Of a DNA stretch of 23,804 nucleotides, positions 14,870 through 21,907 are shown in pieces. Under the pieces are notes generated by a model. That model was given only the letters and a program-made list of their open reading frames with translations. It was not told the origin of the DNA and did not search any database. The stretch's first letter is position 1. Every line of letters begins with the position of its first letter. This DNA comes from an uncultured Moraxella sp. (GTDB lineage: Bacteria > Pseudomonadota > Gammaproteobacteria > Pseudomonadales > Moraxellaceae), in NCBI GenBank assembly GCA_943908425.1, contig CALTTC010000027.1, positions 1 to 23,804 of the forward strand, given 5' to 3'. A program made the translations under genes and the position numbers.

Positions 14870-16894
14870 CACTTCTTGGGCATTATGTCCGACAGTAGTG
14901 GGAATTTTTTGCCAAGTGTCGTCAATCAGTTGCCACGCGAAAGTATCATCGGCTAAATAATTGATCAATCCATCATTATAAATTTGTGCAAATAAACGCT
15001 GATCCAAAATAGGAAAAGCAATCTCAATGCGATGGTGCAAGTTACGCTCCATCAAATCGGCACTGGCGCAGTAGAGGCGCTCATCACCATTATTATAAAA
15101 ATAATACACGCGCGTGTGCTCCAAAAAACGCCCAACGATAGAACGTACGCGGATATTTTCTGATAAATCAGTCACTTGTGGGCGCAAACAGCAAATAGAA
15201 CGAATAATTAAGTCAATTTGCACACCAGCTTTACTGGCATCATAAAGCTTATCAATGACTGATTGTTCGGTTAGGGCGTTCATTTTCATTATGATTTTGG
15301 CAGGCTTACCCGCCTTGGCGTGGGTAATTTCGTCATCAATAAACGCAAGTAGGCGCTGACACAAAGTAAAAGGCGCGTGCAGAATATGGTGTGTGGGCGC
15401 GATTTTGCCAAGTCCGGTAAGTTCCATAAACATATGATGGACATCTTCGGTGAGCTTATCATTGGCGGTCAGTAGCCCATAGTCAGTATAGGCTTTGGCG
15501 TTGCCGGCGTGATAGTTGCCGGTGGACAGATGAGCATAACGGCACAGTTGCCCCTGCTCACGGCGGACGATAAGGAGCATTTTGGCGTGAGTTTTGTAGC
15601 CGACAATGCCGTAGACCACCACCGCCCCAGCAGCTTGTAGCCGACTGGCAAGCTCAATATTGGAGGCTTCATCAAAACGGGCGCGTAACTCAATTACCGC
15701 GGTTACTTCCTTGCCGCTTCGCGCCGCCTTTAGTAGGGCTTGTTCAATGGCAGAATTATTGCCTGAACGGTATAAGGTTTGCTTAATGGCTAAGACGTTT
15801 GGGTCATCGGCTGCTTCGTTGATAAGCTGTACCACCGGCTCAAAGCTATGGAACGGATGATGGAGTAGAACATCGCCTGCTTTTAGGGCGGTAAATAGCG
15901 AGCTGGCATCTTTTAGCACACGCGGTGTACGCTGTACAAATGCTGGAAAACGTAGTGTTGCTTTGTCAAAATCGCTTAACAGGCGCGTTAGATTCACCGG
16001 TCCATTGACCCGATATAATTGCCACGGCGCTAAGTCAAATTGTGTCAGCAAAAAATCCCTGATGGCAGTTGGGCAATTTTGTACCACCTCTAAGCGGACT
16101 TTGTGCCCAAAACGCCGTTCTCGTAACTTGCCACGCAGTGCCTCGGCAATATCATACACATCATTATCTAAATCCAAATCGGCATTACGCGTTAGGCGAA
16201 ATTGATGACAACCAGTTACCGTCATCCCCGCAAACACCTCACCGATGTGCTCGTGAATGACTGCAGATAGCATGACGTGGTGGGGCTGTCCGTCCGTTAA
16301 GTCGTCTGGCAAGCGAATAATGCGTGGCAGACTGCGGGGTGCGGGCACAATCGCTAAGCGAATATCGCGCCCAAAAGCATCCACGCCATCTAGACTGACA
16401 ATAAAGTTTAAGGATTTATTGACCAGGCGGGGAAAAGGGTGGGCAGGGTCAATACTAATGGGGGTCAATACCGGCAACACTTGCGTAAAAAAATATGCCT
16501 TAACCCACGCGCTTTGGCGGCAGCTTAACTCATCGCGCTTTAGATAGCGGATATTGTGGGTGGCAAGCGCTGGCAAAATACTGTCGTTTAATATGGCGTA
16601 TTGGGCATCGATGGCTTGATGGGTGAGTGTGCTAATCTTATGCAGGCAGGCGCTTGGGCGAATACCATCTGGGCGCACCGCATGGTCATCGTTATGGCGT
16701 ACACGCTCTAAAAGTCCTGCGACACGAATCTCAAAAAATTCATCTAAATTGGACGAAAAGACAATAAGAAAAAACAGCCGATCCAATAAAGGAATGCTAC
16801 AGTTATTGGCTAAATCCAGTACGCGTAGCTGAAAATCTAGGGTGGATAATTCACGGTTAATATAGGCACTTGGCGGATAATTGGTGGCAGGCAT
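14849..16894 (-). CDS. ppk: Polyphosphate kinase 1
   Basis: PPK1 makes inorganic polyphosphate reversibly from ATP, supporting stress survival and phosphate storage; it is a peripheral membrane tetramer in E. coli. The protein is 681 aa, close to E. coli's 688. Visible features: N-terminal INRELSTLDFQLRVL and FFLIVFSSNLDEFFEIRVAGL, the phosphorylated His436 in YKTHAKM (433-438, E. coli H435), a second conserved His at FLEHTRVYYF (H593), LSTGNYHAGNAKAYTDYGL (456-474) and the C-terminal DLMERNLHHRIE. ATG start at 16894 with only a distant GGAT, so initiation looks weak. Its end overlaps the C13 peptidase gene convergently (21 bases), and no terminator is visible between them. No ppx follows here. 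Confidence 0.97.
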   Translation of the reverse strand: MPATNYPPSAYINRELSTLDFQLRVLDLANNCSIPLLDRLFFLIVFSSNLDEFFEIRVAGLLERVRHNDDHAVRPDGIRPSACLHKISTLTHQAIDAQYAILNDSILPALATHNIRYLKRDELSCRQSAWVKAYFFTQVLPVLTPISIDPAHPFPRLVNKSLNFIVSLDGVDAFGRDIRLAIVPAPRSLPRIIRLPDDLTDGQPHHVMLSAVIHEHIGEVFAGMTVTGCHQFRLTRNADLDLDNDVYDIAEALRGKLRERRFGHKVRLEVVQNCPTAIRDFLLTQFDLAPWQLYRVNGPVNLTRLLSDFDKATLRFPAFVQRTPRVLKDASSLFTALKAGDVLLHHPFHSFEPVVQLINEAADDPNVLAIKQTLYRSGNNSAIEQALLKAARSGKEVTAVIELRARFDEASNIELASRLQAAGAVVVYGIVGYKTHAKMLLIVRREQGQLCRYAHLSTGNYHAGNAKAYTDYGLLTANDKLTEDVHHMFMELTGLGKIAPTHHILHAPFTLCQRLLAFIDDEITHAKAGKPAKIIMKMNALTEQSVIDKLYDASKAGVQIDLIIRSICCLRPQVTDLSENIRVRSIVGRFLEHTRVYYFYNNGDERLYCASADLMERNLHHRIEIAFPILDQRLFAQIYNDGLINYLADDTFAWQLIDDTWQKIPTTVGHNAQEVLLERLT

Positions 16895-16943
16895 TGGTAT
16901 TGGCTATCCAAAATAAGCATTCTAACAAAAGCTAAGCAGGGCT

Positions 16944-17702
16944 TCAAGCATTACTATCATTCGTGGCAGGTAGTTTGGCGCTAGGCATACGCTTTAGGAT
17001 AATGCGTTTTTTGTTCTGGAGACGGCGGCTGTTTAAGTTTTTTTCGTAGTATTTAGGGCGAGGCAATAAGGAGATAAGGAGGGCTGCTTCGTCTTTTGTT
17101 AGGTCTTTGGCGTGTTTTTGAAAGTAATGTAAGCTTGCCGCCTCAATACCATACACCCCCTCGCCAAATTCTGCAACGTTAAGATAGACAGTTAAAATCC
17201 GCTCTTTATCCCACAGCTTTTCTAGCATAACGGTAATTACTGCTTCTTCGGCTTTACGCACATAGGAACGGTGAGCAGTCAAAAAAAGATTTTTGGCGAG
17301 TTGTTGGCTAATGGTACTGCCGCCAGCGCGAATATTGCCAGTGCGTTCGTTGGTTTTAAGGGCGTTTTCAATGCTAATCAAATCAAAGCCATTATGCTGA
17401 ACAAAATTAGCATCTTCACTAGCAATAGCGGCTTGCTTCACGCTCTTGGCGATCTGATGATTATCTACCCATGCTTGAGTGACCGTGCCACCATTTAGGC
17501 GATGGGCGAGCATAAACATTGAATTGGTGACAGGGGAGCTTTGCCATACGACCAGTAGACCTGCCACTAACAAATGAAAGATAAGCATAAGCAGGATAAG
17601 TGGCAATAGCACCCAACGCCAAAGAAAGCGCCATAAGGAAGTTTTACGTGGCGGTGGCGAGTCTGTCGCTACCACGGGCGCGTGTTCTAGAGAAGATGTC
17701 AT
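16944..17702 (-). CDS. mtgA: Monofunctional biosynthetic peptidoglycan transglycosylase MtgA
   Basis: A GT51 glycosyltransferase that polymerises lipid II into glycan strands at the inner membrane, without a transpeptidase domain. The protein is 252 aa, normal for MtgA. One membrane helix at about 26-54 (WRFLWRWVLLPLILLML...), then the GT51 motifs: catalytic E96 in IASEDANFVQHNGFD, RAGGSTISQQLAKNLFL (125-141), KAEEAVITVMLEKLWDKERIL (150-170) and VYLNVAEFGEGVYGIEAAS (172-190). It lies 49 bases upstream of ppk on the same strand, so the two may be co-transcribed. The ATG at 17702 has no clear SD. It is divergent from the 17781 gene across a 78-base region. Confidence 0.96.
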   Translation of the reverse strand: MTSSLEHAPVVATDSPPPRKTSLWRFLWRWVLLPLILLMLIFHLLVAGLLVVWQSSPVTNSMFMLAHRLNGGTVTQAWVDNHQIAKSVKQAAIASEDANFVQHNGFDLISIENALKTNERTGNIRAGGSTISQQLAKNLFLTAHRSYVRKAEEAVITVMLEKLWDKERILTVYLNVAEFGEGVYGIEAASLHYFQKHAKDLTKDEAALLISLLPRPKYYEKNLNSRRLQNKKRIILKRMPSAKLPATNDSNA

Positions 17703-17780
17703 AGAAATTTGTGTAAATAACTGGTATTTTAGTCATTTTTTCAGTAAGATGGCAATCAATTTTGTTATAAAATTACATTT

Positions 17781-18188
17781 ATGCAACCTACGACAAGTGA
17801 TTCTGTAGAAATCGCCCAGTTTTTACGCACCAATATTTTGCGTTACAGCGATATTTATTTTTTGGATTTTACACTTTTACAGACTGCTGATACGCACAGT
17901 AAGCTACGCCATGTACTGCTACAGGCATTTGTGGGTGGTAGCCTAGACCCTGATTGTAGCTGGCTGATTGGCACAGAAGATTGTCATTTATGCACGCTGG
18001 CACAGGCGGATTATCTGACCGCAAGCGCTGCCCACGCTTTGCCAGCGCTACAAGCGGTCGATGTGCTAGGCTTTGAGCCGACGCTTATGGCACTTATCGC
18101 CCCCAATATTCCTGTGCTGATTACGAAAGAGACGCTACTTGTATATCCATTTGGCTTGATGGATATTATAGCGTTAGTCCAACACTAA
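17781..18188 (+). CDS. Hypothetical 135-aa protein
   Basis: I do not recognise this small protein. It is soluble, rich in Leu/Ala, with two cysteines close together (EDCHLCTLAQ, about residues 70-79) and a C-terminal hydrophobic end (LLVYPFGLMDIIALVQH); no signal peptide or membrane helix. It has a normal composition and occupies the only open frame between mtgA and purN, which supports a real gene. The ATG at 17781 has no Shine-Dalgarno and a TATAAA hexamer lies only ten bases upstream (17766-17771), so the message might be leaderless. Its last 15 bases overlap the convergent purN. A role such as a replisome accessory cannot be judged from sequence alone. Confidence 0.6.
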   Translation: MQPTTSDSVEIAQFLRTNILRYSDIYFLDFTLLQTADTHSKLRHVLLQAFVGGSLDPDCSWLIGTEDCHLCTLAQADYLTASAAHALPALQAVDVLGFEPTLMALIAPNIPVLITKETLLVYPFGLMDIIALVQH

Positions 18189-18848
18189 TTTTAGTGGTAA
18201 GGCTAGGGGCAGGGCGGTATTAGGTTTGCCGTCTTTGATGGTAATTAACTGCTTTACAAATAAATCCACGACCAGTGGCAATAGCTGATGTTCTGACTGG
18301 TGTACACGCTGTGCAAGCTGTTCTGGTGTGTCATTGACATGCGCGCTTACGATGGCTTGGGCAAGTACCGCACCAGCGTCCAAGGCTTGGGTAACAAGGT
18401 GTACGCTACAGCCGTGTTGGCGCTCGCCACTTTGTAGCACGCGGGCGTGGGTGTTTAGCCCTTTATAGCTTGGCAACAACGATGGGTGCAGGTTAATCAT
18501 GGGAATCGCCATGCCAACCGTAACGCCATCAATAAATAACGGCGTTAAAATCCGCATAAAGCCTGCCAGTACCACCAAATCCGGCTGCCACGCCTTTAAA
18601 ATTTCTAGCGCCTGATTTTCAAAGCCGATGCGGGTATATTGTTTGCCGTTGTCGTCTTTATCAATGATGGCGGTCGGGATATTGGCGCTTGTCGCACGCG
18701 TGAGGGCATAAGCGTCCGCTTTATTGCTAATTACGCCAACGATGTTAATATTTAAGCTTTGGTTAAGTTGTTTATCAATTAACGCTTGTAAATTGCTACC
18801 ACTACCAGAAACTAAGACGGCGATTTTTAGGGGGGAATTGTTTTTCAT
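18174..18848 (-). CDS. purN: Phosphoribosylglycinamide formyltransferase PurN
   Basis: GAR transformylase of de novo purine synthesis: transfers the formyl group from 10-formyl-THF to GAR in the cytosol. The protein is 224 aa from ATG 18848. Visible motifs: IAVLVSGSGSNLQALID (near the start; phosphate-binding loop), VVLAGFMRIL, MINLHPSLLPSYKGL with the catalytic His, HGCSVHLVTQALDAGAVLAQA (active-site region with catalytic Asp). A TTG nine bases upstream (18857) would add three residues; neither has a good SD and ATG is preferred. The last bases overlap the convergent 17781 gene. purM lies upstream on the same strand but is separated by an AT-rich insert with its own gene, so purN may need its own promoter. 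Confidence 0.96.
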   Translation of the reverse strand: MKNNSPLKIAVLVSGSGSNLQALIDKQLNQSLNINIVGVISNKADAYALTRATSANIPTAIIDKDDNGKQYTRIGFENQALEILKAWQPDLVVLAGFMRILTPLFIDGVTVGMAIPMINLHPSLLPSYKGLNTHARVLQSGERQHGCSVHLVTQALDAGAVLAQAIVSAHVNDTPEQLAQRVHQSEHQLLPLVVDLFVKQLITIKDGKPNTALPLALPLKLVLD

Positions 18849-18936
18849 TTTGGTCAATCATCAATAAAAATAAATAAGCGTGTTAATTGTCAAAAACTAT
18901 TCAAAAAATTTCTCAACCAGTGTAAACGATTTTTTA

Positions 18937-18955
18937 ATTCATGATAATCATCTTT
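18937..18955. promoter_or_regulatory. Fur-box-like sequence upstream of purN
   Basis: The 19 bases around ATGATAATCAT match the classical Fur consensus (GATAATGATAATCATTATC) at 13 of 19 positions, with an intact central ATGATAATCAT. It lies about 90 bases before purN and in an AT-rich gap where chance matches are common. Purine genes are not typical Fur targets, so I record it as a weak candidate only. Confidence 0.2.
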
Positions 18956-19021
18956 ATTTACGCATAGTTTTGAAAAATTTTCGTATTTATTTGAAAAGTT
19001 TGGCTATCTTAACTTGTTGTG

Positions 19022-19363
19022 TCATTGATTGTACCTACAATCTTTTATTATATAGATTTCTAACTGATTATTAATTTGGGTTTTTGTTGTTTCGTCATTT
19101 GCTGATATAATATCAACAAAAAGCTTGATAGCCTCTTCTATCAAATGCGATTTATTCATGTCTCTAAAAACGCTATGTTTCGGGTTAATTTTAGTAAATA
19201 TTTTTGCTCTTACTGCTTTTTGCATCGCTTGCAATAAAAAATAGCAAGATTGCTCAAATTTGTGCGCACGCGCCAAAATATCGGCTGACAATTCGTCGGA
19301 TTTTGCAATATTGTCATATTCATCAGCCAAATTGATATTGTGTTTTATTTTGCCAATTTTCAC
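19022..19363 (-). CDS. Small HEPN-like protein between purM and purN
   Basis: A 113-aa, all-alpha-looking protein. The stretch LARAHKFEQSCYFLLQAMQKAVRAKIF (about 30-56) resembles the first helices of HEPN domains. FRDMNKSHLIEEAIKLFVDI (about 66-85) contains R-x5-H, which fits the RX4-6H signature of HEPN RNases, although the surroundings differ from the best-known families. HEPN proteins are often toxins or nucleotidyltransferase partners; no partner antitoxin is encoded next to it. The GTG at 19363 has AGGGA six bases upstream; an overlapping ATG in another frame would terminate at once (ATGTGA). The gene is much richer in A+T than purM and purN and interrupts their usual adjacency, so it is probably acquired. 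Gene reality is likely, the HEPN call is tentative. Confidence 0.55.
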   Translation of the reverse strand: MKIGKIKHNINLADEYDNIAKSDELSADILARAHKFEQSCYFLLQAMQKAVRAKIFTKINPKHSVFRDMNKSHLIEEAIKLFVDIISANDETTKTQINNQLEIYIIKDCRYNQ

Positions 19364-19398
19364 ATAAAATCCCTAATATAGGCGCAGAAAAATAACTG

Positions 19399-19450
19399 AA
19401 CAGACCTTTTAGGAAAATCAAATTTGCTTAAAGGGTCTGTTAAATTTTTT
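19399..19450. terminator. Inverted repeat between purM and the HEPN-like gene, probable bidirectional terminator
   Basis: AACAGACC (19399-19406) and GGTCTGTT (19434-19441) are perfect inverted copies, extended by a few more pairs with one bulge. T-rich runs follow on both strands (plus 19445-19450; minus, just left of 19398). It sits 23 bases past the purM stop and would end purM transcripts before the HEPN-like gene. It could alternatively be the paired ends of a tiny decayed mobile element. Confidence 0.5.
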
Positions 19451-19463
19451 AATAAAAAACCAA

Positions 19464-20498
19464 TTATAGATAAGTCACCGCATCATCTTGACGTGCCACA
19501 ATCTCCCCTAATCGCCAAGCATTTTCGCCTTGTTCGTTTAATAGGTTAATGGCTTCTTCTGCCTTATCGGTTGGCACCACCACCACAAAACCCACGCCAC
19601 AGTTAAAAGTGCGCACCATCTCCATGGGCTCAATGTTGCCTTGTTCTTGTAGCCATTGAAATACTGGCGGAAACACCCAAGAATCAAGTTTGATTTGTGC
19701 GGTTAAATCGTCGGGCAACACTCGTGGCAAGTTCTCGGTCAGACCACCACCGGTAATATGCGCCATGGCGTGAATGCTGGCATTGCCAAGGGTTTTTTGT
19801 AGGTGTTGAATGGCTTTGACATAGATTTTGGTGGGAGCAAGCAGCACATCTTTGAGGGGTTTGCCGTCCAAGGTTTCGCTTGCAATATCCGTGTTTGCCG
19901 CTTCAATGACTTTGCGCACGAGCGAATAGCCGTTAGAATGCACGCCAGAGGAGGCAATAGCGATTAGCACATCGCTACTAGCCACGTTGTCGCCTGTGAT
20001 GACTTCTGACTCTTCAACCACGCCGACACAAAAGCCTGCCAAATCATAGTCATTGCCGTGATACATGCCGGGCATTTCGGCAGTTTCACCGCCAATTAAG
20101 GCACAATTTGCCAGCTTGCAACCATCGCCAATGCTTTTAATAACAGACGCTGCAACATCTACATCCAGCTTGCCTGTGGCATAATAATCCAAGAAAAATA
20201 AGGGCTCTGCGCCACATACCAACAAATCATTGACACACATGGCAACCAAGTCTTGACCGATGGTGTCGTGTTGATTTAGCTGTAAGGCAAGCTTAAGTTT
20301 GGTGCCAACGCCGTCTGTGCCTGAGACAAGCAGGGGGTTTTTGTAGCCTTGTGGGATACGGCATAACGCCCCAAATCCGCCTAAGCCACTAACTACTTCT
20401 GGGCGTTTTGTGGCTTTGGCAACCGACTTAATGCGCTCAACAAGTGCTTCGCCAGCATCAATATCAACGCCCGCGTCTTTGTAGGTGAGTGAGGTCAT
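19464..20498 (-). CDS. purM: Phosphoribosylformylglycinamidine cyclo-ligase PurM (AIR synthetase)
   Basis: ATP-dependent closure of FGAM to AIR, the fifth step of de novo purine synthesis. From ATG 20498 the protein is 344 aa (family about 345). Motifs: TYKDAGVDIDAGEALVERIK at the start, SGLGGFGALCRIP, VSGTDGVGTKLKLA, GQDLVAMCVNDLLVCGAEPLFFLDY, IGGETAEMPGMY and HITGGGLTENLPRVL. A longer frame reaches a TTG at 20582, but the added residues are unlike the family and that TTG lies inside the predicted -10 of the promoter, so it cannot be translated. AAGGCAG precedes the chosen ATG. purN normally follows directly; here an AT-rich insert intervenes. Divergent from perM. Confidence 0.97.
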   Translation of the reverse strand: MTSLTYKDAGVDIDAGEALVERIKSVAKATKRPEVVSGLGGFGALCRIPQGYKNPLLVSGTDGVGTKLKLALQLNQHDTIGQDLVAMCVNDLLVCGAEPLFFLDYYATGKLDVDVAASVIKSIGDGCKLANCALIGGETAEMPGMYHGNDYDLAGFCVGVVEESEVITGDNVASSDVLIAIASSGVHSNGYSLVRKVIEAANTDIASETLDGKPLKDVLLAPTKIYVKAIQHLQKTLGNASIHAMAHITGGGLTENLPRVLPDDLTAQIKLDSWVFPPVFQWLQEQGNIEPMEMVRTFNCGVGFVVVVPTDKAEEAINLLNEQGENAWRLGEIVARQDDAVTYL

Positions 20499-20581
20499 AA
20501 TCTGCCTTATAATATAGAAAAATTGGGGATGGGGTGCGTGGCATGTCCACACGAAATGGTTACCAATAATGGCGGTTTTCA

Positions 20582-20610
20582 ATTATAAAGAAGGCGGTTA
20601 ATAATGTAAA
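20582..20610 (-). promoter_or_regulatory. Sigma-70-type promoter of purM
   Basis: On the minus strand: -35 TTTACA (20610-20605), 17-base spacer, -10 TATAAT (20587-20582). This predicts a start near 20575 and a leader of about 77 bases before ATG 20498. The leader contains a small GTGG/CCAC hairpin of unclear meaning. No confident PurR operator is seen. Confidence 0.62.
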
Positions 20611-20629
20611 GTATTTGTTGTGAAAATTG

Positions 20630-20657
20630 TTGTGGCGCGTGGTTTTTGGCTTATAAT
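20630..20657 (+). promoter_or_regulatory. Promoter of perM
   Basis: A perfect TATAAT at 20652-20657 lies 35 bases before ATG 20693. The -35 (TTGTGG, 20630-20635, spacing 16) matches only three of six, so the promoter may be weak or need an activator. It is divergent from the purM promoter about 20 bases away. Confidence 0.5.
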
Positions 20658-20692
20658 AGCATTTTGTTTTTATCTAGCCTTGTGAGTTAGTT

Positions 20693-21793
20693 ATGCAGTC
20701 GTTACGCTTTGATATCTTTTTCCGGCGCTTATTTATTTTGACCGCGTTGGTCGTGTTTTTATATGCGCTTTATTTGTTAATACCGGTGATTTTACCGTTT
20801 ATCGTGGCGTTTATTTTAGCCTATTTATTAAATCCGATTGTAACGACACTCAATAAATACATGAATAGGATTATGGCGACGTTTGTCGTCTATGCGCTTA
20901 TTACGGCGATTATCGTGCTGATTATACGCTGGGCGGTGCCGGTGGTGTGGGCACAGATGAAAATCTTGTGGGGTTATTTACCGGTGGCGGTAGATTGGTA
21001 TAATGACACAGGGCGGATTTGGATTGGTAAGCGTACCAATAGCGAGCTTTTGGCGCTTGACCCTGAGGTTATTCGTGAACAGGCGTTGCTATACATTCAG
21101 ACCAATTATCAGATTAGTGATGTGCAGTCTATTCTTTGGCGCGTGGCAAGTTCAGGCATGACCTTTGTTGGCAAGGCGGGGGTGTTTTTACTTATTCCGA
21201 TTTTGACGTTTTATTTTTTGATTAGTTGGCAGGCGCGCCTAACCATTTGGGCGACAGCGATTCCAAAGCCGTATCGCCATAAGACTTTAGCCATTGCTCA
21301 CGATTGTGATAAGGCATTGATGTCCTTTGTGAAGGGGCAATTTTTGGTGATGATTTTACTTGGGCTTATCTATGCTGTACAGCTACAGATGATTGGCTTA
21401 GAGCTTGGAATTACGATTGGTATGATCGCCGGTATCGCAAGCTTTGTGCCGTATTTTGGGTTTTTTGTGGGGATTGTGGCGGCGATGGTGGCAGGGGTTT
21501 TACAGTTTGGATTAGACTGGATTAAGCTTGTGATGATTGTTGGGGCATTTATGGTGGGGCAGATTATGGAGGGCTATGTCTTGCAGCCGTTTTTATTGGG
21601 GGATAAGATTGGCTTGTCGCCCATTTGGGTGATTTTTGCGGTGTTGGCAGGGGCGGCGTTATTTGGCTTTGTGGGTATGCTGATTGCTTTGCCAGTGTCG
21701 GCGCTGATTAACGTCTTATTTCATCACGCTTATGCTGCTTATCTAGATAGCGAATGGTATAAAGGCACAAGGCAATACCGCTTATTTGATTGA
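20693..21793 (+). CDS. perM: AI-2E family transporter / PerM-like permease
   Basis: A 366-aa inner-membrane protein of the PerM/YhhT/TqsA family (AI-2E transporter family, up to eight helices). Hydrophobic segments are visible at about 12-45 (LFILTALVVFLYALYLL, VILPFIVAFILAYLLNP), 60-85, 155-180, 215-240, 245-275 and 280-350. Family signatures include the early FIVAFILAYLLNPIV, IPILTFYFLISW, SFVPYFGFFVGIVAAMVAG and, near the end, LSPIWVIFAVLAGAALFGFVGMLIALPVSALI. Substrate is unknown; members include autoinducer exporters, Na+/H+ antiporters and undefined permeases. It is divergent from purM, an arrangement also found in other gammaproteobacteria near purM/purN. A strong terminator follows. 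Confidence 0.93.
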   Translation: MQSLRFDIFFRRLFILTALVVFLYALYLLIPVILPFIVAFILAYLLNPIVTTLNKYMNRIMATFVVYALITAIIVLIIRWAVPVVWAQMKILWGYLPVAVDWYNDTGRIWIGKRTNSELLALDPEVIREQALLYIQTNYQISDVQSILWRVASSGMTFVGKAGVFLLIPILTFYFLISWQARLTIWATAIPKPYRHKTLAIAHDCDKALMSFVKGQFLVMILLGLIYAVQLQMIGLELGITIGMIAGIASFVPYFGFFVGIVAAMVAGVLQFGLDWIKLVMIVGAFMVGQIMEGYVLQPFLLGDKIGLSPIWVIFAVLAGAALFGFVGMLIALPVSALINVLFHHAYAAYLDSEWYKGTRQYRLFD

Positions 21794-21818
21794 TTGCTTG
21801 ACGTTTTAGCATAGTTTT

Positions 21819-21843
21819 AACCCATCGTTATGATGGGTTTTTT
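21819..21843 (+). terminator. Rho-independent terminator of perM
   Basis: Perfect 8-bp stem AACCCATC (21819-21826) and GATGGGTT (21832-21839), five-base loop, and six T (21838-21843), 25 bases past the perM stop. Confidence 0.9.
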
Positions 21844-21854
21844 ATTGGGCACAA

Positions 21855-21882
21855 AAAAACGCCCCACGAATGGGACGTTTTT
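21855..21882 (-). terminator. Rho-independent terminator of the large surface-protein gene
   Basis: Stem AAAAACGcCCCA and TGGGaCGTTTTT (one C/A mismatch), loop CGAA, followed on the minus strand by a run of T (plus-strand A's 21853-21859). It lies 25 bases past the stop of the minus-strand gene, back to back with the perM terminator. Confidence 0.82.
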
Positions 21883-21907
21883 GGTGTTGTTGTTTTTGTA
21901 AGGTTTT

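Noticed and set aside
18920..18935. PurR-box-like GTGTAAACGATTTTTT upstream of purN
   Set aside because: Only about 10 of 16 positions match and the region is AT-rich; not distinguishable from chance.
18880..19074. A 64-aa plus-strand open frame in the purN/HEPN gap
   Set aside because: Very AT-rich, no Shine-Dalgarno, overlaps the end of the HEPN-like gene and shows no protein-like features.
20499..20582. N-terminal extension of PurM to a TTG at 20582
   Set aside because: The extra 28 residues are unlike PurM, the TTG lies in the predicted -10 box, and ATG 20498 has an SD and gives the usual family length.
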